NCBI GenBank assembly: GCA_034436045.1
Contig: DAOTVZ010000171.1
Span: 1 to 15,713 of the forward strand
DNA length: 15,713 nucleotides
Direction: 5' to 3'
Source of the DNA: H111-94 sp034436045
GTDB lineage: Bacteria; Chloroflexota; Ktedonobacteria; Ktedonobacterales; Ktedonobacteraceae
The position numbers were made by a program, and so were the translations under genes. The notes under the pieces are model-generated. The model did no database searches, was not told the DNA's origin, and saw nothing but the letters and a program-made list of their open reading frames with translations. Below, piece by piece: positions 6,719-14,826 of this stretch. Every line of letters begins with the position of its first letter. The stretch's first letter is position 1.

Positions 6719-9700
6719 CTATGGTAACTGAGTTGCGGTAAACGCCGTATAGGAAACGGTTGTGCCAGATGATGGCGACATACGCAAGCCACAATAGCCG
6801 GATTGGAAGGTGCTGTCGTTGACCGTCACCATCCAGTTGCCGGGGATGGCGGTGTTGTTAAGCCAGACCTTTGCCGAGAGAGTTGTTCCCACGACCTGGA
6901 ACAGAATGTTGTACGAGGTATTGGCTGTGGCCTTAAAGCTGGCAACACCTAGCGTAGTTATTACCCCTTTAACTTTCTTCTGCACGACCAGGTTCGAGCC
7001 GTCAATATAGGCTTTATACCAGTTGTTGGTATCCTGCCAGCGCAACACGACGCCGAAATTGCTAGAGTTGAAACTGCTGATAGAGCCGGTGGCCAGCACC
7101 TGGGCATCTGCTACCTGCGGGCCAAGCACAGCATTATAGTTATTGGGGTTGCCAGTCAGTACACCTGCATTGTTCACGATAGAGAAGCCAGTAAAGCTAT
7201 TGGCGTCGCCACCCCACGTCTGCCCATCGGAGGCCGTACCCCATAGACTCTGATTGGGGCGTTGGAAGGTATCCTGCCCAATCGTCAAACCGGAAGGTGG
7301 GGGCGTGGGCAACGGTGAGGGTGACGGCGACGGCGACGGCGATACCGCGACAGTGGGCGACGGTGTTGGTGAAGGCGTCAGAGTGGGTGTCGGTGTGCTG
7401 CCCGTGCCGGTCAGGGAGGTCGCCAGAAACGCCGTATAGGAGACGACTGAGCCGCTCTGCTTCTGCGCGCGCAGGCCACAATAGCCCGACGTGAGGCTGC
7501 TATCCGTCGTTGTAATCATCCAGCTTGTTGGCTCAGTACCACTGGCGGGCCAGACATTTGCATAAAGCGTCGTACCTACGATGCGAAAATGAATGCTATA
7601 TGCTGTGCCAGCTTTAGCCGCAAAAGCTAGCTGTTTAAGCGTCGTTACTGCTCCATTGATCTTCTTCTGCACCACCAGATTAGAGCCATCAATATAGGCT
7701 TTATACCAGTTATTCGTGTCCTGCCAGTGCAGCACCGCACCAAAGTTGGAGCCGACAAAGCTACTAATGGAGCCGGTCGTTAAGACCTCAGAGTCGGTGG
7801 CTGGCAGGCCAAGGACAGCGTTATAGAGGCCACTGCCGCCGATCTGACCACTATTGTTGACGATTGAGAAGGCAGCAAGGGTATTGGCGTCGCCACCCCA
7901 CGTCTGCCCATCAGAGGCCGTACCCCATAGACTCTGATTGGCGCGCTGGAAGGTATCCTGCCCAATCGTCGAGCCGGAAGTCACCGTTGGCGACGGCGAA
8001 GGGGAAGCAGTCACGGTCGGCGACGGCGACGCGGTGGGCGAGGGCGACGCGGTGATGGTAGGAGTGGGTGTTGGCGTGTTGCCGCTACTGACCAGGGAAG
8101 TCGCCAGAAACGCCGTATAGGAGACGACTGAGCCACTCTGCGTCTGCGCGCGCAGGCCGCAATAGCCCGACGTGAGGCTGCTATCCGTCGTTGTAATCAT
8201 CCAGTTGGTCGGCTCAGTGCCACTGGCAAGCCAGGTCTTTGCATAGAGCGTGGTACCTACAATGCGGAAACGAATATCGTATGCCGTGCCAGCCTGAGCC
8301 GTGAAGGCTACCTGCCTGAGCGCCGTTACCGCTCCTTTGATCTTCTTCTGCACCACCAGATTCGAACCATCGATATAGGCTTTATACCAGTCGTTGGTAT
8401 CCTGCCAGTGCAGCACCACACCAAAATTGGCCCCCCCAAACTTGCTGATCGAACCGGTCGTCAACACTTCGGAGTCAGTGACCTGTTGACCGAGGATGGC
8501 GTTATAGAGACCACTGCCACCAATCTGACCGCTATTATTGACGATTGAGAAGACGGAAGTGGTGTTGGCATCGCCGCCCCAGGTCTGGCCGTCGGAAGCG
8601 GTACCCCACAGGCTCTGATTGGCGCGCTGGAAAGTATCTTGCGCCAGCACCGCACCTGCTCCGGGCGTCGTCGTCACCGTCGGCGAAGGAGTGCCGGGCG
8701 TCGGCGAGGGACTGCCGGAACCAGGATCAGTAGACAGCGCCAGCTTATCGGCAAACTCTTCGGTAAACCAGACACGATTCTGTGAGTCGATATTGAGGCC
8801 ATCATGTGAGTGGCCGTTCGCGGTGGGAATAGGATAGACCGTAGAGGTGGAAGTACTGCTGCTATTGATGGGCATGTAACCGTACTCGTTTTGCAGCGAG
8901 TCATCGAACCAGACGTTGCCATAGCCATCTACGGCAATACCAGAGGTGTGCGTGCCACAATTACTGGTACACAGGTGCGTATAGCTGTACTCCGTCACGC
9001 CATTATTGGTGCCGGGCACAGCCTGCGCGACATTCAGTTCACCGAACTCGGAAGCCCAACCCTCGGACCACCAGATATTGCCATTATGATCAACAGTAAT
9101 CAGGTGCGGCGTCAGTTGCATGCTGGCGCTCAAATTATTGCGAATCTCATATTCTTTCAGTTGACCTTGCGGCGTATATTCAGCAATTAAAGCCACTGCC
9201 GGATTATTCTCGGTAAACCAGATATTATTAGAAGCATCAACAGTGATACCATAGGGTTCACTAACAGTAGAAGGTGTAGCAATCTCGGTAAATTGTTGAG
9301 TAGAAGGATTAAATTCACCAATCTTATACGAGAAGTGTTCGGTAAACCAGATATTGCCGTTATGATCGACGACGACATCCCAGGGGCCAGAAGCTGCCGT
9401 AGGCACCGTCCACTGCTGGAACTGGCCGCTGGCGGTATCAAGCATGCCAAGCGAGTTGGACATTGGCATGGGGAACCACAAACGTCCCTGCTGATCAAAG
9501 GCCAGGAAGAGCGGCTGATCAAAACCGGAGGGTAAATTATAGGTGCGTACCCATGTATCTGTTGAGGGATTAAACTCCGCTATCGCGCCAGGGGGTGTGC
9601 CATTGGCACATGTCGGCGAAGGATCACAGCCGGGGAGAGCTACCCAGACCATACCATTCTTGTCGAAAGTAGTTCCCCAGGGATCAGCACTATTACCACT

Positions 9701-9877
9701 GGCGAGAGTAGGCACAGGAAAGTCAGTCGCCGTCACGGTATTACTCGCGTTTTTTCCCAGGCCAAAGGCTTTGCCAATGCCGGGAACATTGGAGACAAAC
9801 GCGAGCATGATGCTGGCAAGCAACATTATAAGAGCAACGCCTCCCAGCAACATTCTCTTCTTTTGCTCTTTCATCAT
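6719..9877 (-). CDS. Secreted Vgb-like propeller with three LamG-like domains
   Basis: A protein of 1052 residues from ATG 9877 (MMKEQKKRMLL); the reading frame extends to a TTG at 9949, but that lacks support. A signal peptide or N-terminal anchor (about 8-30) precedes a seven-bladed propeller (about 55-385). The propeller shows seven blade motifs: MVWVALPG, RLWFPMPM, NIWFTEHF, NIWFTENN, NIWWSEGW, NVWFDDSL and RVWFTEEF, as in virginiamycin B lyase-like proteins. Two cysteine pairs fit an extracytoplasmic protein. Three jelly-roll/LamG-like domains follow at 414-595, 641-822 and 869-1052, each starting DTFQR-NQSLWG and containing NWYKAYIDGSNLVVQKK (DWYKAY in the first). They are separated by Pro/Ser/Thr linkers. 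The role is probably binding of extracellular glycans or adhesion. Lyase activity cannot be inferred, because true Vgb is about 300 residues long and the catalytic residues cannot be aligned by eye. Confidence 0.88.
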   Translation of the reverse strand: MMKEQKKRMLLGGVALIMLLASIMLAFVSNVPGIGKAFGLGKNASNTVTATDFPVPTLASGNSADPWGTTFDKNGMVWVALPGCDPSPTCANGTPPGAIAEFNPSTDTWVRTYNLPSGFDQPLFLAFDQQGRLWFPMPMSNSLGMLDTASGQFQQWTVPTAASGPWDVVVDHNGNIWFTEHFSYKIGEFNPSTQQFTEIATPSTVSEPYGITVDASNNIWFTENNPAVALIAEYTPQGQLKEYEIRNNLSASMQLTPHLITVDHNGNIWWSEGWASEFGELNVAQAVPGTNNGVTEYSYTHLCTSNCGTHTSGIAVDGYGNVWFDDSLQNEYGYMPINSSSTSTSTVYPIPTANGHSHDGLNIDSQNRVWFTEEFADKLALSTDPGSGSPSPTPGTPSPTVTTTPGAGAVLAQDTFQRANQSLWGTASDGQTWGGDANTTSVFSIVNNSGQIGGSGLYNAILGQQVTDSEVLTTGSISKFGGANFGVVLHWQDTNDWYKAYIDGSNLVVQKKIKGAVTALRQVAFTAQAGTAYDIRFRIVGTTLYAKTWLASGTEPTNWMITTTDSSLTSGYCGLRAQTQSGSVVSYTAFLATSLVSSGNTPTPTPTITASPSPTASPSPTVTASPSPSPTVTSGSTIGQDTFQRANQSLWGTASDGQTWGGDANTLAAFSIVNNSGQIGGSGLYNAVLGLPATDSEVLTTGSISSFVGSNFGAVLHWQDTNNWYKAYIDGSNLVVQKKINGAVTTLKQLAFAAKAGTAYSIHFRIVGTTLYANVWPASGTEPTSWMITTTDSSLTSGYCGLRAQKQSGSVVSYTAFLATSLTGTGSTPTPTLTPSPTPSPTVAVSPSPSPSPSPLPTPPPSGLTIGQDTFQRPNQSLWGTASDGQTWGGDANSFTGFSIVNNAGVLTGNPNNYNAVLGPQVADAQVLATGSISSFNSSNFGVVLRWQDTNNWYKAYIDGSNLVVQKKVKGVITTLGVASFKATANTSYNILFQVVGTTLSAKVWLNNTAIPGNWMVTVNDSTFQSGYCGLRMSPSSGTTVSYTAFTATQLP
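6722..8638 (-). repeat. Three LamG-domain-coding repeats with P/S/T linkers
   Basis: Copies span about 8638-8093, 7957-7412 and 7273-6722. Spacing from start to start is 681 and 684 bp. Copies 1 and 2 are very alike at both protein and DNA level; copy 3 is more diverged. The linkers between them are low-complexity (GGCGAC-rich) DNA encoding SP/TP repeats. Confidence 0.88.
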
Positions 9878-9937
9878 AAAGACACGGAACCTTTCATCTA
9901 CTCCCCACATCAGGACAGGTGAGAGAGTAGGAAGGAA

Positions 9938-9978
9938 GCAACCGAACAATATATTGGGGGAATATATTGTTCAGTTGC
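9938..9978. repeat. 18-bp inverted repeat between the two propeller genes
   Basis: Arms GCAACCGAACAATATATT (9938-9955) and AATATATTGTTCAGTTGC (9961-9978) are complementary except at one position. They flank a GGGGG centre. The repeat lies 60 bases upstream of the start codon at 9877 and 56 bases after the end of the next gene's stop codon at 10034. It lacks a proper T-run on the minus strand (TTCCTTCC follows). It could be an operator, a leader hairpin or a poor terminator. Confidence 0.85.
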
Positions 9979-9987
9979 CTCTGGCAA
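9959..9987 (-). promoter_or_regulatory. Candidate promoter of the LamG-propeller gene
   Basis: On the minus strand TTGCCA (9987-9982) is followed after 17 bases by TATTCC (9964-9959), or after 15 bases by TATATT (9966-9961). Either -10 lies inside the 18-bp inverted repeat. A protein bound to that repeat would then block the promoter. This is a weak match and an inference. Confidence 0.3.
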
Positions 9988-10033
9988 ACAGTATTACCAG
10001 CCTGGCTAACGCCGAGGTATCGCTATGCCTGAC

Positions 10034-12652
10034 TTACTGGCCTACATAGCCAATGACATCGCTACCTCCCAGCGTGGCAAAGGACGAACCGGATGTGTTC
10101 CAATACATTGGGCGCTCTACCGTAATGGGGGTTCCGTTGAGCGATAGCACAGTCATCGAGACTTCGTAGCCCCGGTGGTCATCGCCGGGATGTACCAGTG
10201 TTTGCAAGACCAGCGAGGTGATGTCCTGGGTAAAACGACTGTGCGCAGGTACAGGGAATTGGGCGGTATAGGTGCGTCCATAACCGTTGACGAGTATCAC
10301 CTCAATAGTTGTATTCGTCGCAGTAGGGTTCTGAACGGTGAGCCACTCATTATAGCCGACGTTGTTGTAGCCTTCGGCGAAGCTGTAGACACTATGGGAG
10401 GCAGGCCCGACTTCACCAATGACATCGGTGCCGCCGACCGTCTGAGTATCCCGACCATTGTAGAGCTTATGATTATACGTAAAGTATTCTTCACGCTGCG
10501 CCACAATAGTCGAGCCAGTCGAAGTTACTTCTATCGAAACCTGAGGGGTTGAGTGCGCAAACGTATTGTAAGCATTGACGTTAAAGATAGTCTGCGCCAT
10601 CGGGCCGAGCGTCAGGGAGTACGCCTGGGTTGCACCCGACTGCGATTCTAGCGTGATGACCACGTTCGCGGCGGTGGTCGTCGGGTTTGCCAGTGTCAGG
10701 TTCTCCTGGGTAGAAGAACCGGTATAGCCCTCGGCGAAGAGCCAGTCGTTGGCAAGCGTAGAGACGCCCACCACATCATAGCCGCCGGAGACAGAGACGC
10801 CATTGACCATCGCGCCTTTAAAGTAGGTGGGGCGTTCAACCATGACCGGCTGTGTCGAAGTGACGATAGCTGTGACATGCGTTGGTAGCGAGATGAGCAT
10901 GGGCGTAATCGTGCCGCGCGCGTTGGCTGGAACGCTGGTCGTCTGTGTGCCAACCTGCGTGCTATTCGCGTAATACTTCACGGTAACGGTAGTAGCGGTG
11001 CTATTAGGATTCAGAATAGTGATATACGAAGAGTAGTTTGGCCCTGTAGGAACATCGGCAAAGTAGAAGGTCGTGCTGAGATGAGTCGCACCGATGACAT
11101 CATCGCCACTCTCGATGCCGTCCGTATGGAAGTACATTGGGCGCTCCATCACCACGCCGGGACAATTCGGGGTCGCCGACGACACCTGACCGACCACCGA
11201 GACGATGGCAGCGGGAATGGTGGTTGGTGAGATGCCCAGGTCAGCATTCACCGGCTCGGTCAGACGACTGGTGGGCGAGACTGTGACATTAACCGTCTTA
11301 TTGAGCGGTGTAGTGCTACCATCCATCGTGTAGCTATAGGTAATACTGACCGCGCAACTGGTGGTGGAGGGATTATCGATGGTGAGATACTCCTCGAAGC
11401 CTTTACCGACACGGCCCTCCGCGAAGTACCACAATTTGTTCACGGGTACACTGCTGCTCGGCGTGCTGGTTGGCGTCGTGCCAATCGTCGGGCTTGGGCT
11501 TGGGGACGGCAGGGGCGTACCCGTTTGCGTGACCTCGGCCAGCTTATTAGCAAACTCTTCGGTGAACCAGACGCGGTTCTGGGAATCAATATTCAAGCCA
11601 TCATGCGTGTGCGCATTCGTATTAGTAAGAGCGTAGACGGTGACATTGCCCCCGCTCACGGGCATATAACCATACTCACTTTGCAACGAATCATCAAACC
11701 AGACATTACCATAGTCATCCACCGCGATACCGGAGGTGTGCGAACCGGTACAGGTACTACACAGTTGCTGATAGCTGTACTCCGTCACCCCATTATTAGT
11801 GCCGGGGACGGCCTGCGCGACATTCAGCTCACCGAACGCGGAAGCCCATCCCTCTGACCACCAGATATTGCCGCTATGATCAACGGTAATCAGGTGCGGT
11901 GTCAAGCCCGCGCTGGCGTTCAGATTGTTGCGAATCTTGTACTCCTTCAGTTGTCCCTGGGCCGTATATTCGCCGATTAAAGCCACTGCCGGATTATTCT
12001 CGGTAAACCAGATATTGTTGGAGCCATCGACGGTGATCCCGTAGGGTTGGCTCGATGCGGCAGGCGTGGCAATTTCGGTAAACTGTTGCGTCGAGGGATT
12101 GAACTCGCCAATCTGATTGGTGAAATGCTCGGTAAACCAGATGTTACCGTTGTGATCGACCGCAACATCCCAGGGGCCAGCAGCCGCCGTAGGCACTGTC
12201 CACTGCTTAAAGGTAGCGGTCTGGGGATTGAACATACCGAGCGCATTGCCCATCGGCATCGGGAACCAGAGGTTGCCCTGCTGGTCGAAGGCCAGAAACA
12301 GCGGCTGCGTAAAGCCCGCTGGCAGGGTATAGGTATGCACCCAGCTCTGACTGTTGGGATTGAACTCGGCCAGTTGTCCTGGCGGCGTTCCGGTCGGACA
12401 CGTGGGATTGGCATCGCACCCTGGCAAAGCCACCCAGACGTTCCCGTTGCTATCAAAGGTGGTTCCCCAGGGATAGGTGCCGGAGGGTACGCTATATTCT
12501 ACCGCTGGTGAGACGCTGGTCGTGGCATTATCGGCAGCGCGCGCTGTCTGATGGAGATGGATCACCAGGGTAATAGCCAGTGTTAGACTTGCAAGTACAC
12601 AGAAGAAAGCTAATCCTATGCGTACAGAAAGCAATAAGCATCGTCTTTGCAT
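10034..12652 (-). CDS. Secreted Vgb-like propeller with four FAEG beta-sandwich repeats
   Basis: An 872-residue protein. A signal peptide (about 1-40, ending near QTARA) precedes a seven-bladed propeller (about 50-375) that is nearly the same as that of the downstream paralogue; long stretches such as NPSTQQFTEIATP and NVAQAVPGTNNGVTEYSY are identical. A PSPSPSPT linker leads to four repeats with the F of FAEG (FADV in the second) at 410, 531, 639 and 758. Each has E-LT--NP near its start, and most end in ERP-YF followed by DVIG or DVVG. This repeat type occurs in secreted Chloroflexota and actinobacterial proteins. ATG 12652 is the only plausible start; GGGAG lies about 13 bases upstream, a long spacing. 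A surface-attached structural or binding role is likely; enzyme activity is unproven. Confidence 0.87.
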   Translation of the reverse strand: MQRRCLLLSVRIGLAFFCVLASLTLAITLVIHLHQTARAADNATTSVSPAVEYSVPSGTYPWGTTFDSNGNVWVALPGCDANPTCPTGTPPGQLAEFNPNSQSWVHTYTLPAGFTQPLFLAFDQQGNLWFPMPMGNALGMFNPQTATFKQWTVPTAAAGPWDVAVDHNGNIWFTEHFTNQIGEFNPSTQQFTEIATPAASSQPYGITVDGSNNIWFTENNPAVALIGEYTAQGQLKEYKIRNNLNASAGLTPHLITVDHSGNIWWSEGWASAFGELNVAQAVPGTNNGVTEYSYQQLCSTCTGSHTSGIAVDDYGNVWFDDSLQSEYGYMPVSGGNVTVYALTNTNAHTHDGLNIDSQNRVWFTEEFANKLAEVTQTGTPLPSPSPSPTIGTTPTSTPSSSVPVNKLWYFAEGRVGKGFEEYLTIDNPSTTSCAVSITYSYTMDGSTTPLNKTVNVTVSPTSRLTEPVNADLGISPTTIPAAIVSVVGQVSSATPNCPGVVMERPMYFHTDGIESGDDVIGATHLSTTFYFADVPTGPNYSSYITILNPNSTATTVTVKYYANSTQVGTQTTSVPANARGTITPMLISLPTHVTAIVTSTQPVMVERPTYFKGAMVNGVSVSGGYDVVGVSTLANDWLFAEGYTGSSTQENLTLANPTTTAANVVITLESQSGATQAYSLTLGPMAQTIFNVNAYNTFAHSTPQVSIEVTSTGSTIVAQREEYFTYNHKLYNGRDTQTVGGTDVIGEVGPASHSVYSFAEGYNNVGYNEWLTVQNPTATNTTIEVILVNGYGRTYTAQFPVPAHSRFTQDITSLVLQTLVHPGDDHRGYEVSMTVLSLNGTPITVERPMYWNTSGSSFATLGGSDVIGYVGQ
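10037..11434 (-). repeat. Four FAEG-type beta-sandwich repeats
   Basis: Copies start near 11434, 11071, 10747 and 10390, with spacings of 121, 108 and 119 residues and 115 residues in the last. Their sequences are much more diverged than the LamG or PAS repeats of this window, so they are older duplications. Copy 2 has FADV in place of FAEG, and copy 3 has REEYF in place of ERP-YF. Confidence 0.85.
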
Positions 12653-12730
12653 AAAAATAGATTTGCTCCCGCCTAGTCATTTTTATAAAACATAATATAA
12701 AAAGAATTTCCTAGCTTATATCAGAACTTT

Positions 12731-12759
12731 ATTATCTCGCTTCAGCTTTTGCTCTGCAA
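12731..12759 (-). promoter_or_regulatory. Candidate sigma-70-type promoter of the FAEG-propeller gene
   Basis: On the minus strand TTGCAG (12759-12754) and GATAAT (12736-12731) are separated by 17 bases. This gives a 5' leader of about 70 bases before ATG 12652. It sits in an AT-rich 187-bp gap (12653-12839) that holds no gene. Confidence 0.5.
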
Positions 12760-12773
12760 GATACGAACGTATC
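12760..12773. promoter_or_regulatory. Palindrome abutting the candidate -35
   Basis: GATACG-AA-CGTATC is a perfect 6-bp-arm palindrome. It ends at the base next to the candidate -35 hexamer on its upstream side, the usual place for an activator or repressor operator. The cognate regulator is unknown. Confidence 0.45.
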
Positions 12774-12839
12774 AATAATGTGAGGCTATTGGTTCTGTTT
12801 TCCAAAAAAACAAATCCATATTTATTTTATTCAAGTCCA

Positions 12840-14315
12840 TCAGCGCGTTCGCACGCGGTCACGATAATGCAGGAAACCTGCCAGCGCGAGCAGAAACAGC
12901 GCGGCGGCATAGCCACAGATGACCAGTACAAGTAGCGGAGCAGGAGCGGTTGTCAGCAGCAGGCTATCACCTTGCGAGGGCAGCGGAGTGCTGCCCGGAT
13001 TGGCAGAGGAGATGATAGTGCTACCCGCCGTCGGTTTTGCCCCAGCGGTTGGCGTCGGCGTTTTAGCGGGCACCGTAGGCGTGGGGGTAAGCGCTTCTGG
13101 TGTTGGTGTGATTCCCATTGTTGGAGTTGCCTTCACCGGTGTAGGGGTAGGTGCCAGACCGGAACTGGTGCTGGGCGATGTAGGAACAGCTGTCGCAGTT
13201 GCAACTACCGTTGTGGCTTTCTGAGAAGAGGTTACTATTAGCAGCGAGAGATTGGCCTGCCGCTTACTGCGCGTATCATACGCCTGGATACGATGAGTTC
13301 CTGTGCCCCAGGAAATGCCAGCAGCCTGGAGTATAACCGTGAAACTGCCGCGAGCATCGGCCTGCACTGTCGGCGGGACACAGGGCAAATCATGATCGTG
13401 CGTCAGCGTTACACGCCCATTGGGACTGAAGCCCTGGCCACGCAAGGAGATCGCCTGACCAGAGGTGAGCGGCGATTTACTCAGCAACTGCAAATGCGGG
13501 ATAACAGCTGGATGGCAAGTCTGTTCAACAGAGCAGGATGACTGCACTGTATAACTCCCCACGTTGTCGTTGGAGTGTGGCATCTCAATCCAGCCGATGC
13601 TTACCAGAGATACCAACAAGAAGACACAGGTGATCCCCATGAGGAGGAGAGTTCCGCCGAACCAGAACAGGAACTCGATACGGCCAGGATAGAGCAGCCA
13701 CCAGCGCAGACGTTCAGCCGCGCTCAGTGCGGGCCTGCGCCGGGGGGTGCGGAATTTTCCCCACCCGGCAGTATACTTCGCGTAATAGGAGTTAGCGCCC
13801 TCGCACGCCGTCCAGGAATGCAAGGGTGCAGACCCGGCAGAGCGAGAAGAGAGAGGCTGACCGCGCCGTGCTGGTGGCGGCTGAGTCGCCGCCTCTTCAA
13901 CCGCTACGGGAGAGACCGGTTTCGTGGCAATCTCCGTAACATCTACAGGATGAGCGGGCTGTGTTGGTATGCGCGTCGCATCTTGCTCAGTTGGCATTGT
14001 GGCCGCAATCGGCCTGTAGCGCGGGCGGAGTTGATTCAAGTGTGGCGATTGAGCGGAGGCACGAGGCGGAACAGGTGAGGTCGGCATCTTGTCGGAAACA
14101 GGCGAATGCTCCAGTGGCCCGGTGTGTATTCCGTGTGGAGTCGTCGGCAACACATGCGGTTCATGCTCGATATACGCCGCGAAAACGTTTTGCTGCACGA
14201 CCGGATCAATCCATACAGACGGTTTGTGGGTGCGTCGGCTTTTTTCGCGGCCTTCATGGCAAGTTGCTGATGATTGCTCTGACCCCGCGCTCATCGGGCG
14301 TTTCTCTATCTGCAT
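12840..14315 (-). CDS. Two-TM membrane protein with IPT/TIG-like external domain
   Basis: A 491-residue protein from ATG 14315, chosen because AAAGGGAG lies 4 bases upstream; the frame is open to ATG 14363, where no spaced binding site exists. A long, low-complexity Pro/Thr-rich cytoplasmic region (about 1-210) precedes TM1 (about 213-242, FWFGGTLLLMGITCVFLLV). An extracytoplasmic part follows with three cysteines and an IPT/TIG-like beta domain (about 272-367; SGQAISLRGQGFSPNGRVTL, then RGSFTVIL and GTHRIQAYD). Next come a TPTPT-rich stalk (about 372-435), TM2 (about 456-482) and a basic tail HYRDRVRTR. No enzyme motif is visible. Its position upstream of the two secreted propeller genes suggests a tether or envelope partner for them (inference). 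I do not recognise a named family for the full length. Confidence 0.8.
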   Translation of the reverse strand: MQIEKRPMSAGSEQSSATCHEGREKSRRTHKPSVWIDPVVQQNVFAAYIEHEPHVLPTTPHGIHTGPLEHSPVSDKMPTSPVPPRASAQSPHLNQLRPRYRPIAATMPTEQDATRIPTQPAHPVDVTEIATKPVSPVAVEEAATQPPPARRGQPLSSRSAGSAPLHSWTACEGANSYYAKYTAGWGKFRTPRRRPALSAAERLRWWLLYPGRIEFLFWFGGTLLLMGITCVFLLVSLVSIGWIEMPHSNDNVGSYTVQSSCSVEQTCHPAVIPHLQLLSKSPLTSGQAISLRGQGFSPNGRVTLTHDHDLPCVPPTVQADARGSFTVILQAAGISWGTGTHRIQAYDTRSKRQANLSLLIVTSSQKATTVVATATAVPTSPSTSSGLAPTPTPVKATPTMGITPTPEALTPTPTVPAKTPTPTAGAKPTAGSTIISSANPGSTPLPSQGDSLLLTTAPAPLLVLVICGYAAALFLLALAGFLHYRDRVRTR

Positions 14316-14499
14316 AACACTCCCTTTACGCACACTGATACACATTGTCGCGCCGTGACTCATCCCCTGAGCGGCCTATCTCTACAGCAAATGAACGGAA
14401 GATAGACATGTTTTCGCTTCTCTCACGGCCAATATAAGTAAGCATCCAGACGGCAAGGCATCCCTCGTAGCTGCTCTGCCGCCTGGATGTCCGTCTGCT

Positions 14500-14521
14500 T
14501 GCTGCGGAAAATTCCGCAGCA
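14500..14521. repeat. 22-bp perfect palindrome in the divergent region
   Basis: TGCTGCGGAA-AA-TTCCGCAGCA has 10-bp perfect arms and a 2-bp centre. Neither side carries a T-run of the terminator type. It lies about 185 bases from the membrane-protein start and 306 bases from the sigma start. A dimeric-regulator operator is the simplest reading. Confidence 0.75.
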
Positions 14522-14648
14522 GGTGGTAAAAATTTCCAGGTTTTGGCACAGAACAGCGGTGGGGCCGACAAGGTTGGGACAGTTCTTCCGCAGGCTTCTC
14601 AAGCTACTTGATGGCATTTAACAGGCGCAGTAGATACAAACTGATCTA

Positions 14649-14677
14649 TTGGCATGATTCTTGCAGCATCGGACTAT
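14649..14677 (+). promoter_or_regulatory. Candidate promoter of the sigma-factor gene
   Basis: TTGGCA (14649-14654) is followed after 17 bases by GACTAT (14672-14677). The -35 matches 5 of 6 and the -10 only 3 of 6. It would give a leader of about 140 bases containing an 8-bp, one-bulge hairpin (14689-14710: GTCCG and CGC pairing with GCG and CGGAC). Confidence 0.3.
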
Positions 14678-14826
14678 GGGGGGAGAAAGTCCGGCGCGCG
14701 AGGCGCGGACAGAGGATTGTTAGCAAGACGCACACACGTAAGCAAGGTCATACTAGCATCTCTCATCTCCAGTTACTGAATAATACCCCGGTGATTCGTG
14801 GTTTAGAGGTAGAAGGAGTAGTAACA

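Larger units (their letters stand above)
14316..14826. other. 511-bp divergent intergenic region
   Basis: The region between the membrane-protein gene (-) and the sigma gene (+). It holds a 22-bp palindrome (14500-14521), a candidate plus-strand promoter (14649-14677) and a leader hairpin (14689-14710). The frame of the sigma gene stays open back to 14608, but the upstream part has no binding site and a basic, non-sigma-like composition. I treat it as non-coding. No convincing minus-strand promoter was found; TATATT near 14430 has no well-spaced -35. Confidence 0.6.

Noticed and set aside
6719..12652. Virginiamycin B lyase resistance genes
   Set aside because: The propeller fold is similar, but the proteins carry secretion signals and large binding arrays, and the catalytic residues cannot be verified by eye. 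Naming them vgb would overstate the case.
13575..14078. Plus-strand frame opposite the IPT membrane protein
   Set aside because: It is an Arg/Pro-rich shadow of the Pro/Thr-rich coding strand, with no binding site or family signature.
14680..14720. RNase P-RNA-like GAAAGTCCGG string
   Set aside because: Only about ten bases match. The remaining conserved core is absent and there is no room before the sigma gene.
14608..14826. N-terminal extension of the sigma factor
   Set aside because: The frame is open but no binding site precedes the upstream start, the peptide is basic and unlike region 1.1, and a good AGAAGGAG sits before ATG 14827.
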